64,000 nucleotides of DNA from Clostridium estertheticum (GCF_011065935.2 NZ_JAAMNH020000001.1:1199001-1263000), one strand, 5' to 3'; shown: positions 17,048-25,532, counted from the first letter of the stretch. Translations and numbers: made by a program. Notes: a model not told the origin generated them from the sequence alone.

Positions 17048-17698
17048 ATGGAAAAGTATGATGCTGTCCTGAAGCTTTTACTGGAGGCGGCTCAATCTAA
17101 CTTGAATTTTGCTGATGTGAAAGAGCATATGTATGAAATACCAGTTGGGGTTTCCAATCGCCATATTCACCTCTCGCAGGCAGATGTAAACAGTCTGTTC
17201 GGGGAAGGATATCAGTTGACAAAAAGTAAAGATTTGTCACAGCCTGGACAGTATGCATGTAAAGAAACAGTGACAATCTGCGGTCCAAAGGGCGCCATTG
17301 AGAAAGTTAGAATTCTTGGTCCAGTGCGTAGTAAGACGCAGGTGGAAGTTTTGACAGGAGATTCCTTTAAACTTGGCACCGTTTCACAAGCAAGGCTATC
17401 AGGGAATTTACAGGGAACACCCGGAATTACGCTAATTGGTCCCAAGGGATCTGTTCAGACTACAGAAGGTTTGATTGTTGCACAAAGACACATTCATATG
17501 ACCATTGAAGACGCTAAGCGTTTCGGCGTGCATGACGGACAGATGGTATCCATTCAGATTAATGGACCACGCGGTGGTATTTACAATAATGTTGTCGTTA
17601 GAGCAAATGATGCTTCTGCACTAGAATGTCATATTGACACAGAAGAAGCAAATGCTATGAGTCTTAATTCCTTATCAAAAATTACAATTACAAAATAA
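17048..17698 (+). CDS. pduL: Phosphotransacylase PduL
   Basis: PduL converts acetyl-CoA to acetyl phosphate and frees CoA within the compartment. The 216-residue protein has the two metal-binding motifs NRHIHLSQ and QRHIHMT in the repeated barrels. The first 20 residues (amphipathic, then a short linker) are the expected encapsulation peptide. It starts one base after the aldehyde dehydrogenase stop, so the two enzymes are translated together. Confidence 0.94.
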   Translation: MEKYDAVLKLLLEAAQSNLNFADVKEHMYEIPVGVSNRHIHLSQADVNSLFGEGYQLTKSKDLSQPGQYACKETVTICGPKGAIEKVRILGPVRSKTQVEVLTGDSFKLGTVSQARLSGNLQGTPGITLIGPKGSVQTTEGLIVAQRHIHMTIEDAKRFGVHDGQMVSIQINGPRGGIYNNVVVRANDASALECHIDTEEANAMSLNSLSKITITK

Positions 17699-17718
17699 AA
17701 AATTAGGAGGAAATAAAA

Positions 17719-18018
17719 ATGAAATATGATGCATTAGGAATGATTGAAACAAAGGGTTTAGTTGGAGCTATTGAAGCTGCGGATGCAATGGTGAAAGCTG
17801 CAAATGTTTACTTAGTTGGTAAAGAATTTGTCGGTGGTGGTCTAGTAACAGTAATGGTAAGAGGCGACGTAGGTGCCGTAAAGGCAGCAACTGATGCTGG
17901 TGCTGCTGCAGCTCAGCGTGTTGGAGAACTGGTTTCTGTTCATGTTATCCCTCGTCCACATGTTGAAGTTGAAGGTATTCTTCCTAAAATGGTAAAGATG
18001 GAAGAAGAGGCAAAATAG
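17719..18018 (+). CDS. BMC-H hexameric shell protein, copy 1
   Basis: This 99-residue protein is a canonical PduA/PduJ/EutM-type tile (ALGMIETKGLVGAIEAADAM) with the pore loop GGG. Its last 20 residues form a charged tail. It is preceded by AGGAGG and is the first of two nearly identical genes, probably the main shell facet protein. Confidence 0.93.
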   Translation: MKYDALGMIETKGLVGAIEAADAMVKAANVYLVGKEFVGGGLVTVMVRGDVGAVKAATDAGAAAAQRVGELVSVHVIPRPHVEVEGILPKMVKMEEEAK

Positions 18019-18128
18019 ATTCTGACCATCATTAGAGTAACTCATATAAATTATATTGGAATAATAGTGGTGTAATTTTCTACTGTAAAAAATTATAAAT
18101 ATAAATAAAAAATTAGGAGGAAATAAAA

Positions 18129-18428
18129 ATGAAATATGATGCATTAGGAATGATTGAAACAAAGGGTTTAGTTGGAGCTATTGAAGCTGCAGATGCGATG
18201 GTGAAAGCTGCAAATGTTTACCTAGTTGGTAAGGAATTTGTTGGTGGTGGTCTAGTAACAGTAATGGTTAGAGGTGACGTAGGTGCTGTAAAGGCAGCAA
18301 CTGATGCTGGTGCTGCTGCAGCTCAGCGCGTAGGCGAACTGATTTCTGTTCATGTTATCCCTCGTCCACATGCTGAAGTTGAAGCTATACTTCCTAAAAC
18401 AACAAAGAGAGAAGAAGATGTAAAATAG
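18129..18428 (+). CDS. BMC-H hexameric shell protein, copy 2
   Basis: The first 75 or so residues are identical to those of the gene at 17719; changes cluster in the tail (Val to Ile, Val to Ala, Gly to Ala, MVKMEEEAK to TTKREEDVK). The ribosome-binding region is also copied. Two copies raise the dose of the main tile and may allow mixed hexamers. Confidence 0.93.
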   Translation: MKYDALGMIETKGLVGAIEAADAMVKAANVYLVGKEFVGGGLVTVMVRGDVGAVKAATDAGAAAAQRVGELISVHVIPRPHAEVEAILPKTTKREEDVK

Positions 18429-18482
18429 ATTAAAGATCGTCATTTAAACGCCATTATTAAAATAATGGCTAGTTATTAACTG

Positions 18483-18536
18483 TGGGACTGTTACAACACT
18501 AAAACTTTTTAGGCTGTAACAGCCCTGATTTTTTTG
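18483..18536 (+). terminator. Terminator of the cut operon
   Basis: A stem formed by GGACTGTTACA and TGTAACAGCC is followed by GATTTTTTT. A second perfect stem without a T run, GCCATTATT/AATAATGGC at 18450-18469, lies just before it. Together they close the 15-kb operon. Confidence 0.75.
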
Positions 18537-18597
18537 TCAAAAGTAAAATGAGCGTCCTAAAAGGACTGCAAGTTCCAAATTAAAGGAGAGCAAAATT

Positions 18598-19251
18598 ATG
18601 AATCAAGTATTTGCACCAGGCTGCACTTTGATGTTATACAAACCGGTACTTGTAGATAAACTTAAAATGGTTATAGTCTCAGAGTTTGGCGAGATGCCCA
18701 CGCTTTTGACTTGTTGTTTTCACGATGCTAAATTGGAGCACGGTACACGAGTAATTACTGTATGTTCAGCCTGTGACAAAAGTTATAGAGAATTATATGA
18801 AGGAATCACAACGGTATTATTTTGGGAGGTACTGGCCGATAGTGTGACTTTTAATTTTCCTGACTATAAAGGCGTAGAAATGGCTGTACAAGATACTTGT
18901 TACAGTCGCACAGAGGAAAGATACCTGAACGCCATTCGCAAATTGTTAGCGAGAATGAATATAAAAATTATTGAGCCTGAATTAACACGAGCCAAATCAA
19001 TTTGTTGTGGGGACAATTTTTATGGAAAGTTGCCTGTAGAACAAGTCAATGAGTTTATGAAAAAACGTGCACAGCAAATGCCTTGTGAGGAAGTTGTGGT
19101 TTCTTGTGTTTCCTGCATCAAATCCATGTATATTGGAGGCAAAAAACCACGATTTATTATTGATTTGTTGTTTAGCGAAGATACACTAACAGATAATTAT
19201 GAAACTCAGGGTTGGCACAAACAGATGGAAGACTTTATTGAGGCACATTAA
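18598..19251 (+). CDS. Cysteine-rich (CCG-type) Fe-S protein of unknown role
   Basis: This 217-residue soluble protein has cysteine groups spaced like the CCG domains of HdrB/GlpC-type proteins: APGCTLML at the N-terminus, TCCFHD, CSACDKS, then DTCYSR, ICCGDN and SCVSCIKSM. Such domains hold a 4Fe-4S cluster and act in thiol or quinone-linked redox steps. It lies 170 bp after the operon terminator with its own GGAGAG site and before a bidirectional terminator. The link to choline use is by position only; it could pass electrons to or from the compartment. Confidence 0.7.
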   Translation: MNQVFAPGCTLMLYKPVLVDKLKMVIVSEFGEMPTLLTCCFHDAKLEHGTRVITVCSACDKSYRELYEGITTVLFWEVLADSVTFNFPDYKGVEMAVQDTCYSRTEERYLNAIRKLLARMNIKIIEPELTRAKSICCGDNFYGKLPVEQVNEFMKKRAQQMPCEEVVVSCVSCIKSMYIGGKKPRFIIDLLFSEDTLTDNYETQGWHKQMEDFIEAH

Positions 19252-19291
19252 AATACACAAATAAGGCTTATACAAGCCTTATTTGTGTTTA
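19251..19291. terminator. Bidirectional terminator between convergent genes
   Basis: An 18-bp near-perfect stem (AAACACAAATAAGGCTT-like arms) with a 3-4 base loop overlaps the stop codon of the upstream gene. It has A and T flanks on both sides, so it can end transcription from the cysteine-rich gene and from the regulator on the other strand. Confidence 0.8.
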
Positions 19292-19321
19292 TAGATGTTT
19301 CATATAATTATACTATCACAT

Positions 19322-20092
19322 TCAATCCTTGGATTTTGACGCACATTCACATTTTCTATAGGTATTGGGTGTCATGTTCATCTTCGCACAGAATACCCTG
19401 TTAAAATAAGATGGATCCGAGAAGCCACATTCAATTGAAATACGATAAGCCGGATAATTAGTTGTCTCCAGTAACCTGCAAGCATATTGAATTTTCAGAT
19501 TATTAACATAATCTGTAAATGCCACATCTGTATCCTTTTTAAAAACATGGCTGAAATATTTTGGATTCATAAAAGCCTTAGATGCAAGCATTTCCAAAGT
19601 CAATCTTTCCCTAAAATGCTCTTTAATATATTTTACAGATTCCTCTATAAAGCTATGAAGATATTCCTTACGTTCTGTGATCTTTTCTTCAGGAATTTCA
19701 TCCAACAGCACATGACATTCGCCTGCCGAGTCCAGCATTTTGCGGAAAATCTCTTTGAAGATGGTGGGTTTGATAGGCTTTAATTGGTATTCAAAAACCC
19801 GAAGTTTAATGGCTTTCTGTGCATAGGGGAAGTCCGAGTATGCGGACAAAATGGTAATACAAGCGTTAGGTAGAAATTTTCTGATTTCCTCAATGGCGCT
19901 TAGACCATCCATTTCAGGAATCATCACATCCATTATGATAATATCCGGTCGATACTGCTTTGCAAGCCTTACGGCCTCAACTCCGCTTTCACAGGTCAGT
20001 AGTTTATCCTCCGGTAAAAGTTCCTCAAGCACAACTGTTTTGAGGAAATCTTGTTCAAGCATTTCATCTTCTACAATCAAGACCACACTCAT
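19322..20092 (-). CDS. AraC-type response regulator (likely choline regulon activator)
   Basis: The 256-residue protein has a receiver domain (residues 1-120, phospho-acceptor Asp in IIIMDVMIPEMDG) and a C-terminal AraC/XylS double helix-turn-helix (from about residue 150, with FSHVFKK and CGFSDPSYFNRVF). It overlaps the kinase gene by 4 bp (ATGA), so the two are a functional pair. AraC proteins often bind direct repeats about two helical turns apart, exactly the layout found at 1400, 3122, 22838 and 24089. Confidence 0.9.
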   Translation of the reverse strand: MSVVLIVEDEMLEQDFLKTVVLEELLPEDKLLTCESGVEAVRLAKQYRPDIIIMDVMIPEMDGLSAIEEIRKFLPNACITILSAYSDFPYAQKAIKLRVFEYQLKPIKPTIFKEIFRKMLDSAGECHVLLDEIPEEKITERKEYLHSFIEESVKYIKEHFRERLTLEMLASKAFMNPKYFSHVFKKDTDVAFTDYVNNLKIQYACRLLETTNYPAYRISIECGFSDPSYFNRVFCAKMNMTPNTYRKCECASKSKD

Positions 20093-21285
20093 GGCGTTAA
20101 CCTCCCAATAGGCTGGGTGGGAATAGTTATGGTAACGGTACTTCCACTATAATCAGACTTTACTATTTTAAGTCCATATTGTTCTCCGTAATATTGTTTT
20201 AAACGCTTGTCTGTATTCCAAAACCCTAAACCCGATTTATTTTCTAATTGTTGCGTGTTCTGCAAAAAATCCTTTGGAAAACCGTTTCCATTATCCATAA
20301 TAGAAATAACGATCTCGTTTTTATATATTTCCGCGTAAATACTAATTTTGCCTCCGTCACGCTTGGGAGTGATGCCGTGGATTACAGCGTTTTCAACAAT
20401 GGGCTGAATCACCATGTTGGGGATTCTGTAAGACTTAATATTCTCAGGGATGTCGGTGTCATACACCAGACGGTTTTTAAATCTTACCTTTTGGATATAC
20501 AGATATTTTGTCATGTTGTCAATTTCGGCACCGATGGTATGAAGCTGGTTATCTTGCTTTAAATTGTACCTGAGCAAATCGGAAAGGCAATAGATAAGCT
20601 CCTCCGTTTGGGAATGCTCAAAATACGCAATGCGGGCGATACAGTTCAAGGTATTAAACAAAAAATGTGGATTAACCATCAGAGACATGTTTTTCGCTTC
20701 TAGATCGTTAATCTTTTTCTCTAGTATTTCCCTTTCAATAGATAACCTTACATCTAGATTTGCATGACTTATGCTTTGGGATAAGTCGAGAGAAATATTT
20801 TTAGCAATATGACCGCACAACTGCTCATGTATTTGAATTTTATTTGATTCCACGGTTTTAAGCGAGGAAATCGATTTGGCGATAAACTCCAATTCCGGAC
20901 CTTTTGCCTCTTCTAGGGACTGGACATTAATCATGAGTTTTTGATATTCGTTACCTTGCAAATATGATTGTACTCCAGCTACATAACCCAAAATCTCATC
21001 CTGAACCATTATTGGGTAAAGGATGTTTTCAAGCCCATGCCTACAAACGAATCTATCCTGGGCGTTAGGCTTAAGCCTACATCTGTAGTCGGTGCATACC
21101 TGACCTATACTTTCCTGGCACATATAGGTACAAAAATGGGGAGATGGAATAAACTCAAATAAAATATCGCCATTTGTATCTATCAAAAACACTGGAAGAT
21201 CTGACAGTGATAAAATACTCATATAGCGTGTATATAAGTTATTGGAGGCTATTAATTTTTCCAGCAGATTATTAGTTTTATTCAT
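20089..21285 (-). CDS. PocR-domain sensor histidine kinase (LytS-type, cytoplasmic)
   Basis: The 398-residue protein has no membrane segment. Residues about 15-165 look like a PocR ligand-sensing domain with conserved cysteines (FCTYMCQES, VCTDYRCR, FVCRHGL). The C-terminal half has the LytS/YehU-type phospho-acceptor region NPHFLFNTLNC and an ATPase with VIQPIVENAVIHG and GLGFWN. PocR domains sense small alcohols in propanediol systems; in this place choline or acetaldehyde/ethanol is a plausible ligand. The cysteines may instead point to redox or metal sensing. Confidence 0.88.
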   Translation of the reverse strand: MNKTNNLLEKLIASNNLYTRYMSILSLSDLPVFLIDTNGDILFEFIPSPHFCTYMCQESIGQVCTDYRCRLKPNAQDRFVCRHGLENILYPIMVQDEILGYVAGVQSYLQGNEYQKLMINVQSLEEAKGPELEFIAKSISSLKTVESNKIQIHEQLCGHIAKNISLDLSQSISHANLDVRLSIEREILEKKINDLEAKNMSLMVNPHFLFNTLNCIARIAYFEHSQTEELIYCLSDLLRYNLKQDNQLHTIGAEIDNMTKYLYIQKVRFKNRLVYDTDIPENIKSYRIPNMVIQPIVENAVIHGITPKRDGGKISIYAEIYKNEIVISIMDNGNGFPKDFLQNTQQLENKSGLGFWNTDKRLKQYYGEQYGLKIVKSDYSGSTVTITIPTQPIGRLTP

Positions 21286-21464
21286 GCTTTCAGCACACCT
21301 TTTCCGCCATGTAATTTATATTCAAAAGAAGTAAATTATGTGAAGTTCTATAGGCAGGAAAATCTCTTTTGAATCTGGGTATGGCTTTTTAATTATTATT
21401 AGTATAATGTACAATAGTATAAAAGTAAATAACTAATCCTATGTTATTTTGGATTATTTTGTCG

Positions 21465-21516
21465 AAAAAAAGAGAGGGTAAAACTTAGGTTTTTGCCTTT
21501 TTTTATTTTCCCTCAA
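21465..21516 (-). terminator. Probable terminator after the alcohol dehydrogenase
   Basis: On the minus strand GAGGG pairs with CCCTC around an inner stem (GCAAAAAC with GTTTT), followed by TCTTTTTTT. It separates the alcohol dehydrogenase from the kinase/regulator pair downstream on the same strand. Confidence 0.55.
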
Positions 21517-21522
21517 TATTTG

Positions 21523-22662
21523 TCAATAACACTTTTTATAAATACTAATCAGATCTTCCTTAGAAGGCTGTCTGGGACTCGTGGGAGTACACCTATCAAG
21601 CAAGGCTGTTTCGGCCATATGATCCAGAGCGCTTTCAAACTCCTTTTGATCAATTCCAAGAGCACGAATATTATCTTCCACCCCAAGTGCTTTTTTCAGT
21701 CTACCTACAGCTTGTATGAAATTAACAGCTCCTTCACGGTGAGTCCGGGCCGGAAGTTGCAGAATCGTTGCCAGTTTTGCGTATCTGATCGTAGCATAAT
21801 CGTTGGCACTTCCCCTTAAGTCGGCGTTGTATTCCATCACCGCATTAAGTAATAGCGCATTGGAGCGACCGTGCGCAATGTGAAAAGTTGCACCTATGGC
21901 GTGGGATAGACTGTGGTTGATGCCAAGATTCGAATTTGTAAATGCCATTCCTGCCATGCAGGAAGCGTTTTGAACACGATCTCTGGCATCGGAATCCTTC
22001 ACGTCTTTATAAAGTTTCTCAATGTTCTCGAAGATCAGTTTGACTGCCTTTTCTGCAAGAGCATCTGTAAAGTCCGTTGCGTTTGTAGAAACATAGGCCT
22101 CGATGGCATGAACCAGAACATCTATGCCCGTATCCACCACCACCCGAGTAGGAACATGCTGAATACAGGTAGAGTCAAGTATGGCAATGTCTGGTGCGAT
22201 AAACTCGTCTACGATGACTACCTTTTCCACACCGGAAGTAATAACGGCGAAGTCCGTTACTTCCGAGCCCGTTCCACTTGTAGAGGGAATCGCAATAAAT
22301 AGTGGTTTTTTCATTTCACGACCCGCGGAGCTCTCTAACTTCCACGAAAAATACAGAATTCCCTTGGCAGTATCAATAGCTGAGCCTCCGCCCATTGCAA
22401 CTAGGACATCAGCATCGCTTTCTCCGTATAGCTTAAGTCCCTCCGCAATTACATTGACATCAGGATCAGGGCGCACCCCAAAAAAAACAACAGAGCTTAT
22501 TCCAGCTTTTAACAGGTAATCTACCACATTTTGAAGATATCCTAGCTTTTCCATTATGGAATCTGAAACAATAAATGCTCGGGAGCCAGTAATCTGTTCT
22601 AAAACCTGTATGGATTGTTTATTAAAATAAACCTTGGATTTCAGTTTAAAATTGTCTTCCAT
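21523..22662 (-). CDS. Iron-containing alcohol dehydrogenase
   Basis: The 379-residue type III (iron) alcohol dehydrogenase has the NAD-binding motif GGGSAIDTAKG, the conserved TSGTGSEVT, and the metal-ligand histidines in HSLSHAIGATFHIAHG. In this context it would reduce acetaldehyde to ethanol and regenerate NAD+ for the aldehyde dehydrogenase; the choline literature calls such an enzyme CutO. No clear encapsulation peptide is seen. Its promoter carries the same paired repeats as the cut operon although it lies apart from it. Confidence 0.9.
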   Translation of the reverse strand: MEDNFKLKSKVYFNKQSIQVLEQITGSRAFIVSDSIMEKLGYLQNVVDYLLKAGISSVVFFGVRPDPDVNVIAEGLKLYGESDADVLVAMGGGSAIDTAKGILYFSWKLESSAGREMKKPLFIAIPSTSGTGSEVTDFAVITSGVEKVVIVDEFIAPDIAILDSTCIQHVPTRVVVDTGIDVLVHAIEAYVSTNATDFTDALAEKAVKLIFENIEKLYKDVKDSDARDRVQNASCMAGMAFTNSNLGINHSLSHAIGATFHIAHGRSNALLLNAVMEYNADLRGSANDYATIRYAKLATILQLPARTHREGAVNFIQAVGRLKKALGVEDNIRALGIDQKEFESALDHMAETALLDRCTPTSPRQPSKEDLISIYKKCY

Positions 22663-22787
22663 GATTTTTACCTCCTATTTTTTGCTACTATAGTAAGCCT
22701 TATTTTTATTAATCTAAATTACCGATAATATATGATATCATGCAAAACAATTAGTTTATTGCAGATTCAATATATAGTTTTAGCACT

Positions 22788-22838
22788 ATTGTATCCAGTT
22801 AAAAGTAGCAATTGTACAATATTGATTTTATTGTACAA
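22788..22838 (-). promoter_or_regulatory. Choline-regulon operator and promoter of the alcohol dehydrogenase
   Basis: On the minus strand TTGTACAATAAAA starts at 22838 and TTGTACAATTGCT at 22819, 19 bp apart. ACTGG starts at 22799, exactly 20 bp after the second repeat as in copies A and C, and a TACAAT -10 box lies at 22793-22788. The repeats also form a near-perfect inverted repeat (arms 22802-22820 and 22832-22850), so the site could act on the divergent kinase gene at 23008 as well. The -10 box is 3 bp closer than in the other copies. Confidence 0.65.
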
Positions 22839-23007
22839 TTGCTACTTTAAAGTTGTAATTTTTCCGTTTTTTCTTTTTTGAGATATAAATATGCTATAAT
22901 AATAAAATATTAAGCATTTATTCTGCTAAAATACCCTTTACAAGTATGAATCTGTGTAATAGACTATTATAAAGTAATAAATAGATATATGAGTGGTGGA
23001 ATTATTA

Positions 23008-23922
23008 ATGAAAATGGAAGAATTAGTACAAAAAAAACTGCAACTGGTTTTTAATGATGATAGCATTATATTCGACAAATCACGTTTTGCTGGCGGACTT
23101 ACCAATTATAACTATCTTATGAATATTAAGGGGATAGAATATGTTGTAAGGCAACCGGGCGGCATGACCAATGAGATGATCGACCGAAAAATTGAAAAGA
23201 TCAACAATCGCATGGCCACGGAGTTTGGTTTGAATTCTGAGTGCGTTTATTTTGATGAGGTAAGCGGGATTAAAATCAGTGTATACATTAAAAATAGCAA
23301 AAACATTGCGATTTCGGATCCGTGCTCTATCACAAATTTGAGAGCTGTTTCTGGTCTGCTTAAAAAAAGCCATTTCAACCCAAATCATTTTCCAAATACC
23401 TTTGATTGGCAAATGGAGCTTACTAAATATGAACAGATTATTCAAGAGCTTAATGGAGGTTTTTTCTTTGACTACGCTGAATTGAAAAAGCAATTGCTTG
23501 ATTTTATGAAAAAGAATATTAAAAATACAATATCTGTTCCCTGTCATAACGACACAGTACCTGAAAACTTTGTGGTGGGTGACAATGGCAGAACTTACCT
23601 AGTAGACTGGGAATATTCTGGAATGAACGACCCAAGCTGGGATGTGGCTGCATATATTCTTGAATCAAGATTGACCGAAGAGGCAATTCAATATTTTCTT
23701 TTGGACTACTATGGCCAACTTTTGACGTCAGAAGAAGTATTAAAAATAAAATGCTTTATGATGGCGCAGGATTTGCTTTGGATGGTATGGGCCATGATTA
23801 GACATTACAGCGGCGACGATTTTCTCGACTACTGCAGTGTCAGATACGAACGTTTTCAGAAGAATATAAGGGCAATCACTGTTTCGTCAGATTATTCCAT
23901 TGCCGATATGGTAAAGAATTAG
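23008..23922 (+). CDS. LicA-like choline kinase
   Basis: The 304-residue protein (start ATG 23008 after GTGGTGGA; the GTG at 22993 is less likely) has the choline/ethanolamine kinase fold: FAGGLTNYNYLM near the N-terminus, the catalytic loop CHNDTVPENF and the metal motif VDWEYSGMNDPSWD. It would phosphorylate choline, for example for teichoic-acid or lipid decoration, or to hold it in the cell. Next to a choline-degrading locus and a DMT carrier it recalls the pneumococcal licA/licB pair, but it has its own promoter region and terminator. Confidence 0.8.
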   Translation: MKMEELVQKKLQLVFNDDSIIFDKSRFAGGLTNYNYLMNIKGIEYVVRQPGGMTNEMIDRKIEKINNRMATEFGLNSECVYFDEVSGIKISVYIKNSKNIAISDPCSITNLRAVSGLLKKSHFNPNHFPNTFDWQMELTKYEQIIQELNGGFFFDYAELKKQLLDFMKKNIKNTISVPCHNDTVPENFVVGDNGRTYLVDWEYSGMNDPSWDVAAYILESRLTEEAIQYFLLDYYGQLLTSEEVLKIKCFMMAQDLLWMVWAMIRHYSGDDFLDYCSVRYERFQKNIRAITVSSDYSIADMVKN

Positions 23923-23970
23923 AAAGCCATAACGGTTGTTTTTGAAAGTTTGTTTTTATATCTGAACTGT

Positions 23971-24032
23971 ACCCCATTGAATAGATACAACTGAGAAAGA
24001 GTTGTGTCCATTCAATGGGGTGATTTTTTTTT
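23971..24032 (+). terminator. Terminator after the choline kinase
   Basis: A 21-22 bp stem starting ACCCCATTGAAT and ending ATTCAATGGGGT, with a 7-base loop, is followed by GATTTTTTTTT. It is one of the strongest terminators in the window. Confidence 0.9.
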
Positions 24033-24084
24033 GCTAAACAAACAACAATGGAGATGATTTCCTCTTATAGCGACTTGATTAAAA

Positions 24085-24320
24085 CTATTAGTGCAATAAA
24101 GTAACGATAGTACAAAAACCTCAAAAAACTGGCGGATATAATGCATTAAAATATTGCACTTTATGCCATGAAAAAAATGATTATTAAGCTATATTAATAA
24201 TAGGGTGTAATAGTAAGCTACAGGTGGCAAAATATTGCTAAAGAAAACGGTTTCTGATTTTTTGTTCAATAAGGTTAAATAAACTCTGCAAAAAAATTTC
24301 TAATGACTATGTGAAAATAA
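24085..24320 (+). promoter_or_regulatory. Shared choline-regulon promoter/leader, copy C
   Basis: TAGTGCAATAAAG starts at 24089, TAGTACAAAAA at 24108, ACTGG at 24128 and TATAAT at 24137-24142: the same spacing as copy A. The leader also keeps TTTATGCCATGAAAAAA and AAATTTCTAATGACTATG. It is followed at 24322 by GGAGG and a two-codon frame (ATG AAA TGA at 24336), then by the transporter start at 24426. The short frame may be what is left of a lost gene or a leader peptide. Confidence 0.7.
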
Positions 24321-24425
24321 TGGAGGAGCATTTTTATGAAATGAAAGAAATTATAAAAATGGTCATTACAAATTATAATTTAATGATATTAAATTAAAAG
24401 TATTTAAAAGAAGGGGGTTTTGTTT

Positions 24426-25532
24426 ATGAGCGAAGTGACAGTAGCAGTTAATGCGTCTGCAGTTGCTGCTAAAAAGAAGTTAACATCACAATTTTACAAA
24501 AAGGGTATCTCAATCGCTTTATTCTCAGGTCTTATGTATGGATTCTATTCAGCATTTTTGACCTTAGGTATGTCTAAAGGGGTTTGGGGTGACTGGTATG
24601 GTCTTAACACAGCCGGTTTATCTGCTTTTGCTATCACATATTTACTAGGTGCAATTGGTAGTGCGGTAAATGATACTTGTAGTGCTGTTTGGGCATTACT
24701 TTATGCAGGGTTTAAAGGTAAGCTTGGGGATTTCTTTAGATGTATTAATACTACCCCAGGTCGTGTAATGATTTTAGCAGCTCTTATAGGAGGTCCTATT
24801 TCCAGCACAGCATATGTTGTTGGTCTTCAGATGGCTGGATCAATTGTTATTCCTATTACTGCCCTTTGCCCAGCTATTGGTGCTATTTTAGGTAGAATAT
24901 TATACAAACAAAAATTAAACAAGCGTATGATGTTAGGTATTGCTATTTGTGTTATTGCTAGTTTTATGATTGGAAGTACAAGCATTGCTGGAGATGCACC
25001 AAAAGGTATGTTCCTGGGTGTTTGTATTGCTTTCATCGCTGCTCTTGGTTGGGGTTTTGAAGGTTGTGTAGCTGGTTACGGTACATCTATGATTGACTCT
25101 GAGATTGGTATTACTATACGTCAGACAATATCAGGTATTTCAAACTTAATTATTTTAATCCCTATTTTTGGTATGATGGCAGGTAGTACTAAGCTTTCAA
25201 CAGGCCTTGTTGTTCAGGCCTTTACAAGTGGTCCTGCTATGATTTGGTTTGCCTTAAGTGGTCTTTGTGCATTCGTTTCATATATGAGCTGGTATAAGGG
25301 TAACAGTATGTGCGGTGCCGCTCTCGGAATGGCGTGTAATGGTACATACTCATTCTGGGGACCATTCTGCTGCTGGATAATACTTGGTGTATTCAACGGT
25401 ATGAAAGGCTGGTCATTACCTCCTATCGCTTGGGTTGCTGCTTTATTAATGGTATTTGGTATCTTAGTAATCTCTATGAATCCAATGGATTTGTTCAAAA
25501 AAAAGGAGGTAAATATGTATGAAAGCGCTTAA
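24426..25532 (+). CDS. DMT/EamA-type transporter (intact copy 2)
   Basis: The ATG at 24426, 8 bp after AAGGGGG, gives a 368-residue integral membrane protein with about ten helices and two EamA-like halves. Key segments are GVWGDWYGLNTAGLSAFA, LCPAIGAILGRILYKQ and the C-terminal GIMNPMDLF-like end (ISMNPMDLFKKKE). It is about 70% identical to the frameshifted copy at 1744. Regulation by the same operator as cutC suggests carriage of choline or of a product such as trimethylamine; the DMT family includes the choline permease LicB. The substrate is inferred. Its 3' end overlaps the next gene by 14 bp. Confidence 0.85.
   Translation: MSEVTVAVNASAVAAKKKLTSQFYKKGISIALFSGLMYGFYSAFLTLGMSKGVWGDWYGLNTAGLSAFAITYLLGAIGSAVNDTCSAVWALLYAGFKGKLGDFFRCINTTPGRVMILAALIGGPISSTAYVVGLQMAGSIVIPITALCPAIGAILGRILYKQKLNKRMMLGIAICVIASFMIGSTSIAGDAPKGMFLGVCIAFIAALGWGFEGCVAGYGTSMIDSEIGITIRQTISGISNLIILIPIFGMMAGSTKLSTGLVVQAFTSGPAMIWFALSGLCAFVSYMSWYKGNSMCGAALGMACNGTYSFWGPFCCWIILGVFNGMKGWSLPPIAWVAALLMVFGILVISMNPMDLFKKKEVNMYESA

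Larger units (their letters stand above)
17694..18428 (+). repeat. Tandem gene duplication of BMC-H (410-bp period)
   Basis: The stretch from about 25 bp before each ATG through most of each gene is repeated at a distance of 410 bp, with only scattered silent changes in the first 220 bp. The 110-bp spacer between the copies is unrelated. This is a recent duplication or one kept alike by gene conversion. Confidence 0.85.

Noticed and set aside
22802..22850. The 19-bp inverted repeat as a simple terminator
   Set aside because: It lies between divergent genes where no transcript should end, and it overlaps operator repeats with the regulon spacing.
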